Source: Mycolicibacterium insubricum
GTDB lineage: Bacteria > Actinomycetota > Actinomycetes > Mycobacteriales > Mycobacteriaceae
Direction: 5' to 3'
Length of the DNA: 64,000 bases
NCBI RefSeq assembly: GCF_010731615.1
Contig: NZ_AP022618.1
Span: forward strand, 3,472,001-3,536,000
How positions within the stretch are numbered: the stretch's first letter is position 1; each line of letters begins with the position of its first letter. The notes under the pieces are model-generated. The model was not told the DNA's origin. It saw only the letters and a program-made list of their open reading frames with translations, and did no database searches. The translations under genes and the position numbers were made by a program. Shown piece after piece: positions 25,083 to 32,622 of the stretch.

Positions 25083-26762
25083 ATGACCGAGACGACCGAG
25101 CGTCCCGCCCGGGCCGCGAAAACCCGCGACGAGGGGCAGTGGGCGCTGGGCAGCCGGGACCCGCTGAACCACAACGAGGAGTTCAAACAGCTGGACGACG
25201 CGCTCAACGTCCGTGCCAGGATCCTCGACGAATACTCCAAGCAGGGGTTCGACTCGATCAGCATGGACGACCTGCGCGGCCGGTTCCGCTGGATGGGTCT
25301 CTACACCCAGCGCGCCGAGGGCTACGACGGCACCTTCACCGGCGACGACAACATGGATCTGCTTGAGGCCCCGTACTTCATGATGCGGGTGCGCACCGAC
25401 GGCAAGGCGATGTCGGCGCGGGCGATTCGCACCCTCGGGCAGATCTCCATCGACTTCGCTCGCGACAGCGCCGACATCACCGACCGCGAGAACCTTCAGT
25501 ACCACTGGCTGCGGATCGAGGACATTCCGGAGATCTGGCGGCGCCTGGACGAGGTCGGCCTGCAGACCATGGAGGCCTGCGGCGACTGCCCGCGCGGCAT
25601 GCTCGGGTCGCCATTGGCCGGTGACTCACTGACCGAGGTGCTCGACCCGACCCCGGCGCTTCATGCGATCGAAGAGCGTTACATCGGCAGCCCGGAGTTC
25701 TCCAACCTGCCGCGAAAGTTCAAGACCGCGGTCTCTGGCCTGCAGGACGTCGCGCACGAGGTCAACGACGTGTCGTTCATCGGGGTGAACCACCCCGAGC
25801 ACGGACCGGGTCTGGACCTATGGGTGGGCGGCGGCCTGTCGACAAACCCGATGCTCGCCCAGCGCCTCGGCGTATGGGTTCCGCTGGACGAGGTGGCGGA
25901 CGTCTGGGCCGGTGTGATCGGCATCTTCCGCGACTACGGCTACCGCCGGCTGCGCTCCAAGGCGCGACTGAAGTTCCTGGTGAAGGACTGGGGTCCGGAA
26001 AAGTTCCGAGAGGTCCTGGAGACCGAGTACCTGCACCGCAAGCTGATCGACGGCCCGGCGCCCGAGCCCGTCGCGCACACCATCGACCACGTCGGGGTGC
26101 AGCGGACCAAGAACGGCCTCAACGCCGTCGGGCTGTCGGCAATCGCCGGCCGGGTCTCGGGTTCCATTCTCACCCAGGTGGCTGATCTGATGGAGGCGGC
26201 GGGTTCGGACCGCGCCCGGATGACGGCGTATCAGAAGCTGATCATCCTCGATGTGGCCGACGACAAGCTCGATGCGCTGCAGGCGGGCCTGGACGCGCTG
26301 GGTTTGCAGTCACGACCCTCACATTGGCGCAAGAACCTGCTGGCCTGCACCGGAATCGAGTACTGCAAGCTGTCCTTTGCCGACACCCGCGGCCGCGCCC
26401 AGTATCTGGTGCCGCAGCTGGAGGAACGCCTGGCCGATCTGAACGCCGCGCTGGAGGTTCCGGTCACCGTCGGGCTCAACGGCTGCCCCAACTCGTGCGC
26501 CCGAATCCAGGTGTCCGACATCGGTTTCAAGGCCCAGATGGTCGACGAGGGCAACGGGCCCGAGGAGGGCTTCCAGGTGCACCTGGGCGGCAGCCTCGGC
26601 CTGGACAGCGGCTTCGGCCGCAAGCTGCGTCAGCACAAAGTGCTGGCCACCGAGCTCGTCGACTACATCGAGCGGGTGGTCCGCAACTACGTGGAACAAC
26701 GCGAGTCCGGTGAGCGTTTCGCCGTGTGGGCCGTGCGGGCCGACGAGGCGCTGCTGCGCTGA
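25083..26762 (+). CDS. nirA: Ferredoxin-dependent sulfite reductase NirA/SirA
   Basis: A 559-residue siroheme and [4Fe-4S] reductase that turns sulfite into sulfide in the cytoplasm using reduced ferredoxin. It has the duplicated nitrite/sulfite reductase ferredoxin-like half-domains. The cofactor cysteines are in LACTGIEYCKLSF and NGCPNSCAR. A further cysteine in ACGDCPRGMLGSPLAGD fits the residue that forms a covalent link to a tyrosine in M. tuberculosis NirA. Start ATG 25083 follows GAGGAG. It is the first full gene of the operon with cysH and sirB and is likely controlled by the upstream cysteine leader. Confidence 0.95.
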   Translation: MTETTERPARAAKTRDEGQWALGSRDPLNHNEEFKQLDDALNVRARILDEYSKQGFDSISMDDLRGRFRWMGLYTQRAEGYDGTFTGDDNMDLLEAPYFMMRVRTDGKAMSARAIRTLGQISIDFARDSADITDRENLQYHWLRIEDIPEIWRRLDEVGLQTMEACGDCPRGMLGSPLAGDSLTEVLDPTPALHAIEERYIGSPEFSNLPRKFKTAVSGLQDVAHEVNDVSFIGVNHPEHGPGLDLWVGGGLSTNPMLAQRLGVWVPLDEVADVWAGVIGIFRDYGYRRLRSKARLKFLVKDWGPEKFREVLETEYLHRKLIDGPAPEPVAHTIDHVGVQRTKNGLNAVGLSAIAGRVSGSILTQVADLMEAAGSDRARMTAYQKLIILDVADDKLDALQAGLDALGLQSRPSHWRKNLLACTGIEYCKLSFADTRGRAQYLVPQLEERLADLNAALEVPVTVGLNGCPNSCARIQVSDIGFKAQMVDEGNGPEEGFQVHLGGSLGLDSGFGRKLRQHKVLATELVDYIERVVRNYVEQRESGERFAVWAVRADEALLR

Positions 26763-26798
26763 CCGCCGGTTGCGATTCGCACGAGGGATGACGACCAG

Positions 26799-27536
26799 AT
26801 GACCGTTGACACCAACAGCGCCGACACCGACCAGCTGCGCGAGATCGCCGAGCGCGGAGCCGCCGAACTCGACGGCGCGAGCGCCGAGGAACTGCTGCGC
26901 TGGACCGACGAGACGTTCGGTGGGTTCGTCGGCGCGGGCGGCCGCAGCGGCTACGTGGTGGCCTCCAATATGCAGGATGCGGTGCTGGTCGATCTGGCCG
27001 CCAAGGTCCGCCCCGGCGTCGACATCCTGTTCCTGGACACCGGCTATCACTTCGCCGAGACCATCGGCACCCGCGACGCGGTGGAAACCGTGTACGACGT
27101 GCACGTCCTCAACGTCACCCCGGAACTGACCGTCGCGCAACAGGACGAGCGGTACGGCAAGGACCTGTTCGCCCGGGACGCCGGTGCCTGCTGCGGCATG
27201 CGCAAGGTGGAACCGTTGAGCAGGTTCCTGCGCGGCTATTCGGCGTGGGTCACCGGGATCCGCCGGGTCGAGTCACCGACCCGGGCCAACGCCCCGCTGA
27301 TCTCCTTCGACGAGGGTTTCGGCCTGGTCAAGATCAACCCGCTGGCCGCGTGGTCGGACGAACAGATGCAGGACTACATCGACGAGCACGGCATTCTGGT
27401 GAATACCCTTGTCGACGAGGGCTATCCGTCGATCGGCTGCGCCCCCTGCACGGCCAAGCCGGTGCCCGGCGCCGATCCGCGCAGCGGCCGGTGGGCGGGC
27501 CAGACCAAGACCGAATGCGGTCTGCACGTCTCGTGA
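26799..27536 (+). CDS. cysH: Adenylylsulfate (APS) reductase CysH
   Basis: A 245-residue reductase making sulfite from activated sulfate. It carries the CC and CxxC cysteine pairs that bind a [4Fe-4S] cluster (CCGMRKVE and GCAPCTAKP), which mark the APS-using bacterial type rather than PAPS reductases. The catalytic cysteine is in the C-terminal ECGLHVS. The N-terminal part has the adenine-nucleotide fold, including LFLDTGYHF. It lies 36 nt after nirA and its stop overlaps the GTG of sirB. Confidence 0.95.
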   Translation: MTVDTNSADTDQLREIAERGAAELDGASAEELLRWTDETFGGFVGAGGRSGYVVASNMQDAVLVDLAAKVRPGVDILFLDTGYHFAETIGTRDAVETVYDVHVLNVTPELTVAQQDERYGKDLFARDAGACCGMRKVEPLSRFLRGYSAWVTGIRRVESPTRANAPLISFDEGFGLVKINPLAAWSDEQMQDYIDEHGILVNTLVDEGYPSIGCAPCTAKPVPGADPRSGRWAGQTKTECGLHVS

Positions 27537-28246
27537 TACCCACCCTCATCCTGACCGCGCACGGCAGCGCCGATCCGCGGGCCGCGACGGTGACGCACGC
27601 CGTCGCCGGCCGGATCCGCCGGCTGCGCCCGGATCTGGCGGTGCGGGTCGCGTTCTGCGAGAAGCACGGACCCAACCTCGCCGAGGTGCTGTCCGGCCTC
27701 GACGGTCCCGCGGTGGTGACCCCGCTGCTGCTCGCCGACGCCTACCACGCCCGGGTGGACATTCCCGCGATGATCGCCGCGTCCGGCGCCACCGGTGTCC
27801 GCCAGGCCCCGGTGCTGGGTGCGGATCCGGCGCTGCTGGCCGTGTTCCGCCAGCGCCTCACCGAAACGGGCGTGTCCCGCCACGACGGTGACGTCGGGGT
27901 GATCGTCGCGGCGGTCGGTTCCTCGGATCCGGCCGCCAACGCCGTCACCGCCCGGGTCGCCGCCACACTCGGTGCCGGAACCCATTGGGCCGGAGCCACT
28001 CTCGGATTGGCCACCCGACCGCACCCGAGCCTCGCCGACGCCGCGCTGCGCCTGCGCGCCGCCGGTGCGACCCGGCTGGTCATCGCCCCGTGGTTCCTGG
28101 CGCCCGGTGTGATCACCGACCGAGTCGCCGAATACGCTCGCGCCCACCAGATTCCGATGACCGAGCCGCTGGGCTCGCACAACCTGGTGGCCGCGACCGT
28201 GCTGGACCGCTACGAGATGACGGTCTCGGGCACCTTGGCCGCCTGA
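27533..28246 (+). CDS. sirB: Sirohydrochlorin ferrochelatase (CbiX/SirB family)
   Basis: A 237-residue protein of the class II chelatase family, which inserts iron into sirohydrochlorin to make siroheme, the cofactor of NirA next door. The two metal-binding histidines are in [11 protein letters not shown] (near residue 10) and [14 protein letters not shown] (near residue 70). The second half repeats the fold, consistent with an internally duplicated, long-form CbiX. The start is GTG 27533, overlapping the cysH stop as GTGA. The 3' end overlaps the convergent cysA gene by 37 nt. The M. tuberculosis homologue in this place is called che1. Confidence 0.88.
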   Translation: MIPTLILTAHGSADPRAATVTHAVAGRIRRLRPDLAVRVAFCEKHGPNLAEVLSGLDGPAVVTPLLLADAYHARVDIPAMIAASGATGVRQAPVLGADPALLAVFRQRLTETGVSRHDGDVGVIVAAVGSSDPAANAVTARVAATLGAGTHWAGATLGLATRPHPSLADAALRLRAAGATRLVIAPWFLAPGVITDRVAEYARAHQIPMTEPLGSHNLVAATVLDRYEMTVSGTLAA

Positions 28247-29295
28247 ACCTCACCGGCGATCGGCGGGATCCGGGTGGCGCGCACGTAGACGGTCTCCCCC
28301 GCCTCGATGCGCAGCGCCTCGGCGTCACCGCGGGTGATCTGCGCGAGGAACGGGGCACCGGTCAGCGCGCTGGTCAACTCGACGCGCACCTCGAAGCCCA
28401 GGTACACCACCCGGTCGACGACAGCCCGGGTCACCCCGGCGCTCTCGGCGGTGCCGTCGCCGGCGGCGATCGCCAACTCCGGGTTGCGTCCGACGCGAAT
28501 GTCGTGCGGGCGCACCAACACACCGTTGAGCGACGAGACCGTTCCCAGGAACCCCATCACGAAGGCGTTGGCGGGCGAGTCGTAGACCTCGGTCGGCGAC
28601 CCGACCTGTTCGACCCGGCCCTTGTTCAGCACGGCGATCCGGTCGGCGACGTCGAGCGCCTCGGCCTGGTCGTGGGTGACCAGCACCGTGGTGACGTGCA
28701 CCTCGTCGTGCAGGCGGCGCAACCATACCCGCAGATCGTCGCGGACCTTCGCGTCCAGGGCGCCGAACGGTTCGTCGAGCAGCAGCACCTCGGGGTCGAC
28801 GGCCAGCGCGCGGGCCAGTGCCATGCGCTGGCGCTGACCACCGGAGAGCTGGCTCGGGTAGCGGTTCTGAAAACCGGCCAGCCCCACCACCTCCAGCAGG
28901 TTGTCCACCTTCTCGTTGATCTCGGCCTTGGGGCGTTTGCGGATTTTCGGTCCGAAGGCCACGTTGTCGCGCACCGTCAGGTGTTTGAACGCGGCGTAGT
29001 GCTGGAAGACGAAGCCGATACCGCGCTTCTGCGGCGGCACCCCGGTGACGTCGCGGCCGTTGATGGTGACGGTTCCCGAATCCGGGTGATCCAGGCCGGC
29101 GATGGCGCGCAGCAGCGTCGACTTGCCGGAGCCGCTGGGCCCCAGCAGTGCGGTCAGCGAGCCCTTCGGCACCACGAAGTCGACGTTGTCGAGGGCGGCG
29201 AAGTCGCCGTAGTGCTTGTTCGCGCCGGCGACGGTGATCGCGTTCACCGCGTCGGTCACCGGGCCGCCATCGGCGGGCATGCTGTGCTTGGACAT
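28210..29295 (-). CDS. cysA: Sulfate ABC transporter ATP-binding protein
   Basis: A 361-residue ATPase energizing sulfate/thiosulfate import at the inner face of the membrane. Walker A is GPSGSGKST (near residue 53), the Q-loop [12 protein letters not shown], the signature [15 protein letters not shown], Walker B VLLLDEP and the switch histidine [11 protein letters not shown]-terminal TOBE-like domain with RPHDIRVGR follows. Start ATG 29295 is preceded by AAGGAGA. It is last in subI-cysT-cysW-cysA, 21 nt after cysW, and converges with sirB. Confidence 0.95.
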   Translation of the reverse strand: MSKHSMPADGGPVTDAVNAITVAGANKHYGDFAALDNVDFVVPKGSLTALLGPSGSGKSTLLRAIAGLDHPDSGTVTINGRDVTGVPPQKRGIGFVFQHYAAFKHLTVRDNVAFGPKIRKRPKAEINEKVDNLLEVVGLAGFQNRYPSQLSGGQRQRMALARALAVDPEVLLLDEPFGALDAKVRDDLRVWLRRLHDEVHVTTVLVTHDQAEALDVADRIAVLNKGRVEQVGSPTEVYDSPANAFVMGFLGTVSSLNGVLVRPHDIRVGRNPELAIAAGDGTAESAGVTRAVVDRVVYLGFEVRVELTSALTGAPFLAQITRGDAEALRIEAGETVYVRATRIPPIAGEVQAAKVPETVIS

Positions 29296-29316
29296 GAATG
29301 TTCTCCTTGGCCAGGT

Positions 29317-30129
29317 TTATTGTGCGGCGTTGTTGCGGCGGGCGTCGAGGATTATCTGCACGACGAGCACCAGCACGGCGGTGGCCATCAGCAGTGTCGA
29401 CAGCGCGTACGCGCCGTATTCGTTGCCGCGGTTGTAGCGGTCGGCGACCAGCAGGGTCAGCGTCTGGGACTGTCCCGGCAGGTTCGACGACACCATGATC
29501 ACCGCACCGAACTCGCCGAGGGTTCGGGCGATGGTCAGCACGACGCCGTAGGTGAGTCCCCACCGGATCGACGGGAGGGTGATCCGCCAGAAGGTCTGCC
29601 ACCAGGTGGCGCCGAGGGTGGAGGCGGCTTCCTCCTGGTCGGTGCCCAGTTCGTGCAGCAGCGGTTCGACCTCCCGGATCACGAACGGCACGGTCACGAA
29701 GATCGACGCCAGCACGATGCCGGGCAGGCCGAAAATGATCTTGATGCCGAAGTCGTTCTCCACGAAGCCCAGCAGCCCCGAGGAACCCCACAGCAGGATC
29801 AGGGCGACGCCGACGACCACCGGCGACACGGCGAACGGCAGGTCGATGACGGCCTGCAGTGCGCCTTTGCCGCGGAACTTGTTGCGCGCCAACACCAGTG
29901 CGGTGGGCACCCCGAACACCACGTTCAGCGGCACCACGATGGCCACCACCAGCAGGGTCAGCTGCAGCGCCGAGATGGCCGCCGGGGTGGTGATCCAGTC
30001 CCAGAACTGGCCCAGGCCGGGCTCAAAGGTGCGATACAGGATCAGCCCGACCGGCACCGCGACCAGCACACCGATGTAGGCCAGTGCGGTATAGCGCAGC
30101 AGGTACCGGACGGCGGGCGACAGGGTCAT
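29317..30129 (-). CDS. cysW: Sulfate ABC transporter permease CysW
   Basis: A 270-residue inner-membrane permease with about six hydrophobic segments. The cytoplasmic EAA loop that contacts CysA is visible as EEAASTLGATWWQTFWRITLPSI, shown here by its key residues EEAASTLGA and ITLPSI. Its ATG overlaps the cysT stop as ATGA. Together with CysT it forms the channel for sulfate and thiosulfate. Confidence 0.94.
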   Translation of the reverse strand: MTLSPAVRYLLRYTALAYIGVLVAVPVGLILYRTFEPGLGQFWDWITTPAAISALQLTLLVVAIVVPLNVVFGVPTALVLARNKFRGKGALQAVIDLPFAVSPVVVGVALILLWGSSGLLGFVENDFGIKIIFGLPGIVLASIFVTVPFVIREVEPLLHELGTDQEEAASTLGATWWQTFWRITLPSIRWGLTYGVVLTIARTLGEFGAVIMVSSNLPGQSQTLTLLVADRYNRGNEYGAYALSTLLMATAVLVLVVQIILDARRNNAAQ

Positions 30130-30974
30130 GAGCTGAGCTCCTCACGCCGCGCGGCGCGGGAGCCGAGCAGCCGCAGAACGAAGAGGACGGCGAACGAGAG
30201 CGACAGCAGCACAATGGAGATCGCTGCGGCACCGGTCCGGTCGTCGTTCTCGATCAGGGTCCGAATCCACTGCGAGGACACCTCGGTCTCCCCCGGGATG
30301 GCACCGCCGATGAGCACCACCGAGCCGTATTCGCCGATGGCCCGGGAGAACGCCAGTCCGGCGCCGGACAGCAGCGACGGCAGCAGCGCGGGCAGTATCA
30401 CCTTGACGAAGATGATCCGGCCGTTGGCGCCCAGGGACGCCGCGGCCTGTTCCACCTCGGTGTCCAGTTCGATGAGCACTGGCTGCACCGAGCGGACGAC
30501 GAATGGCAGCGTCACGAACAGCAGTGCCACCCCGATGCCCCACCGGGTGTGCTGCCAGTGCAGCCCGACCGGGCTGCCCGGCCCGTACAGCGCCAGCATC
30601 ACCAGGCTCGCGACGATGGTGGGCAGGGCGAACGGCAGGTCGATGACGGCGTCGACGATGCGCTTGCCGGGGAAGTCGTCGCGGGTGAGCACCCAGGCGA
30701 CCAGCAGGCCGAACACCGCGTTGACCAGCGCCACGCCGAACGAGATGGTCAGCGTGACCCGGAAGGACTCCAGTGCGGCGTTGGAGGTGATCGCGGCCCA
30801 GAAGCCGCTCCACCCGCCCTTGGCGGACTGCCACAGGATCGCCGCCAGCGGCAGCAGCACGATCACCGACAGCCACAGGGTGGCCGCGCCGACCCGCAGC
30901 GACAGTCCCCCTCGGTGCACCGCCCGGGCGGCCACCGGGGGCGGCGGGGCGGTGTCGGTCTCGGTGATGGTCAT
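30126..30974 (-). CDS. cysT: Sulfate ABC transporter permease CysT
   Basis: A 282-residue permease with six predicted membrane segments; the EAA loop reads EQAAASLGANGRIIF followed by ILPALLPSL. The first 35 residues are a proline- and alanine-rich cytoplasmic tail. I start it at ATG 30974, which overlaps the subI stop as ATGA, instead of an in-frame codon further upstream inside subI. It pairs with CysW. Confidence 0.94.
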   Translation of the reverse strand: MTITETDTAPPPPVAARAVHRGGLSLRVGAATLWLSVIVLLPLAAILWQSAKGGWSGFWAAITSNAALESFRVTLTISFGVALVNAVFGLLVAWVLTRDDFPGKRIVDAVIDLPFALPTIVASLVMLALYGPGSPVGLHWQHTRWGIGVALLFVTLPFVVRSVQPVLIELDTEVEQAAASLGANGRIIFVKVILPALLPSLLSGAGLAFSRAIGEYGSVVLIGGAIPGETEVSSQWIRTLIENDDRTGAAAISIVLLSLSFAVLFVLRLLGSRAARREELSS

Positions 30975-32002
30975 CCCGTCGCCTTCTTGTAGATCGCGGT
31001 GATGGAGCCGTTCTCCTTGTCGAACAGCGCCGAGTCGACGACCTTCCAGCCGCCCAGGTCCGCAATGGTCCACAGTTTCGCCGGGGCCGGGAAGTCGTCG
31101 GCGAACTCCGCGGCCACCGCCGGGTCGACCGGGCGGAAGCCCGACTGGGCCCACAGCCGCTGACCGGCCGTCGTGTAGAGGAAGTTGTTCAGCGCCACCG
31201 CCTGCTTCTGGTGGGCGCTGTTGCTGGTCACGGCGACCGGGTTGTCGATCTTGAACGTGTCGGCGGGCACCACGTAGTCGATGGCGTCGCCCCGGCGCTT
31301 GGTGTTGATGGCCTCGTTTTCGTAGCTGATCAGCACGTCACCGGTGCCGCGCAGGAACACGTCGGTGGCCTCCCGGCCGGAGCCCGGGCGGGTCCGGACG
31401 TGGCCGTTGACCAGCTCGTTGATGTAGGCCAGTCCGGCCGCCGGGTCCGCGCCCCCGGCGCTCTTGGCGGCATACGGCGCCAGCAGGTTCCACTTGGCCG
31501 AACCGGAGCTCAGCGGGCTGGGGGTGACCACCTCGATACCCGGCGCCAGCAGGTCGTCCCAGGAGTGGATGTTCTTCGGGTTGCCGGGGCGGACCACCAG
31601 CGCGACCACCGAGCCGAACGGGATGCCGTGGGTGACCCCGGAGTCCCAGTCCGCGGCGACCTTGCCGGCCTTCACCAGCCGGGTGATGTCGGGTTCGACG
31701 GAGAAGTTGACGATGTCGGCATTCTTGCCGTCGACGACCGAGCGGGACTGGTCCCCGGATGCGCCGTAGGAGGTGGTCACGCCGACATCCGCGCCGTCCG
31801 GGGTGGCCGTGAACGCCGGGATGATCACGCTCCACCCCGGTTCGGGGACGGCGTAGGCGACCAGCGTCAAGGTAGTCGCCGCGTTGCCGGACCGGTCGCC
31901 GGGAACGTCGCTGGCGCCGCCACCGCACCCGGTCAGCACCGCCAGCGTCGCGGTCAGCGCGACCGCCGGGCGCCATCGCCATCGGGATCGGGATGTGTTC
32001 AT
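30971..32002 (-). CDS. subI: Sulfate-binding lipoprotein SubI
   Basis: A 343-residue extracytoplasmic solute-binding protein. The N-terminus is a lipoprotein signal: basic residues (RSRWRWR), a hydrophobic core and the lipobox LTGC, so the mature protein should be lipid-anchored outside the membrane. The body matches the sulfate/thiosulfate-binding family, with SYGASGDQSR and VNFSVEPDI near the anion site. I start it at ATG 32002 because it gives a normal signal peptide and has GGAAGG upstream; the longer reading runs through the cysteine leader region. First structural gene of the sulfate transport operon. Confidence 0.93.
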   Translation of the reverse strand: MNTSRSRWRWRPAVALTATLAVLTGCGGGASDVPGDRSGNAATTLTLVAYAVPEPGWSVIIPAFTATPDGADVGVTTSYGASGDQSRSVVDGKNADIVNFSVEPDITRLVKAGKVAADWDSGVTHGIPFGSVVALVVRPGNPKNIHSWDDLLAPGIEVVTPSPLSSGSAKWNLLAPYAAKSAGGADPAAGLAYINELVNGHVRTRPGSGREATDVFLRGTGDVLISYENEAINTKRRGDAIDYVVPADTFKIDNPVAVTSNSAHQKQAVALNNFLYTTAGQRLWAQSGFRPVDPAVAAEFADDFPAPAKLWTIADLGGWKVVDSALFDKENGSITAIYKKATG

Positions 32003-32038
32003 GAAAGACAGCCTTCCGGGGAACTCAACGGGGAACAA

Positions 32039-32098
32039 GCGGATCCCGCGAGCACGGAAGAGTGACGCCGCAACAGCACGGCGGATCCAGCTCCGCCG
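32039..32098 (-). promoter_or_regulatory. RNA hairpin and GGATCCGC copies in the subI leader
   Basis: Between the leader ORF and subI the minus-strand RNA can form a 7-bp stem, CGGCGGA with TCCGCCG (plus-strand 32079-32085 and 32092-32098), around a 6-nt loop. The octamer GGATCCGC occurs twice on the minus strand, at 32081-32088 and 32039-32046. The same octamer occurs in the nirA and TQxA leaders. Role inferred: part of a cysteine-responsive attenuator. Confidence 0.5.
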
Positions 32099-32126
32099 AC
32101 ACCCCCAGACCGTGCACGGGTCAGGT

Positions 32127-32213
32127 TCAGCGACAACAACACGAATCGGCGACGGTGAACCCGTCCACAACGGTCAGGGCCGACTGCCCCGCCCCGTGTC
32201 CCGCCGATTTCAT
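32127..32213 (-). CDS. Leaderless poly-cysteine leader peptide upstream of subI
   Basis: ATG 32213 to TGA 32127 encodes 28 residues ending SCCCR; the three cysteines are consecutive TGT codons. There is no ribosome site, and a -10 element TACTGT lies seven bases before the ATG, so the mRNA should begin at the start codon. This matches the leaderless cysteine leader class of mycobacteria. The stop is 124 nt before subI, with a hairpin between. When cysteine is scarce, ribosomes would pause at the TGT run and allow the sulfate transporter operon to be expressed. Confidence 0.85.
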   Translation of the reverse strand: MKSAGHGAGQSALTVVDGFTVADSCCCR

Positions 32214-32220
32214 GGGCCGA

Positions 32221-32226
32221 ACAGTA
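32221..32226 (-). promoter_or_regulatory. -10 element of the subI leader (leaderless promoter)
   Basis: Minus-strand TACTGT followed by seven bases (TCGGCCC) and the ATG of the leader ORF. It matches the mycobacterial TANNNT pattern and places the transcription start at the ATG. No convincing -35 element was found. Confidence 0.55.
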
Positions 32227-32266
32227 GCAGAACCCCTCGTCGTGCGCGCGCCGAGCGGGCGCCGGG

Positions 32267-32353
32267 CTACCGGTTGAGCAGCCACACGACGATGACCAGC
32301 GCCAGCAGCAGCATCAGCGCCAGCGTCACCCGGGACCGGGGCATCCCGCTCAT
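32267..32353 (-). CDS. 28-residue single-pass membrane peptide
   Basis: A tiny ORF whose ATG overlaps the stop of the preceding 67-residue gene as ATGA, indicating coupled translation. After a basic start (MSGMPRSR) the rest is one continuous hydrophobic segment, TLALMLLLALVIVVWLL, ending NR. It looks like a single-pass membrane micropeptide or a helper of its neighbour. Function unknown; it could also be non-coding. Confidence 0.55.
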   Translation of the reverse strand: MSGMPRSRVTLALMLLLALVIVVWLLNR

Positions 32354-32553
32354 CGGTGGTCCATCCGGCGTTTGTAGGTCAGGCGCGCCACCCGCAGGCC
32401 GCGCAGCAGGTAGCCCAGCGCGGCGTCCCCGGCGACCGCCAGGCCCCAGGCGAGCAGCAGCGCCACCGGCATCACGATGACCACCTGCAGGATGAAAGGC
32501 AGGCCGGTCAGCCACAGCTCGACCCCGTCCCACCAGCTCAAAATCGCGTTCAT
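32350..32553 (-). CDS. Small conserved membrane protein (67 aa)
   Basis: A 67-residue protein with a long hydrophobic stretch from about residue 16 to 48 (LPFILQVVIVMPVALLLAWGL and on) and a basic C-terminus, ARLTYKRRMDHR. I believe M. tuberculosis has a similar small membrane protein (Rv2401A) in the same place, next to subI and the trehalase-like gene. The start is ATG 32553, eight bases after TAGGCT on the minus strand, so it may be leaderless. Function unknown. Confidence 0.7.
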   Translation of the reverse strand: MNAILSWWDGVELWLTGLPFILQVVIVMPVALLLAWGLAVAGDAALGYLLRGLRVARLTYKRRMDHR

Positions 32554-32566
32554 CGGGTTCCAGCCT
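32551..32566 (-). promoter_or_regulatory. Start-site block shared with the GNAT gene at 45030
   Basis: The 16 bp CATCGGGTTCCAGCCT (plus strand) cover the ATG of the small membrane protein and its upstream TAGGCT hexamer. The identical 16 bp lie at the start of the unrelated acetyltransferase at 45028-45043. Probably a conserved leaderless promoter core. Confidence 0.45.
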
Positions 32567-32622
32567 ACGGTCCGGCGGTCTCAGCGCTAGACGGCACCCG
32601 CGCGACGGCCGATCATGTGAGC

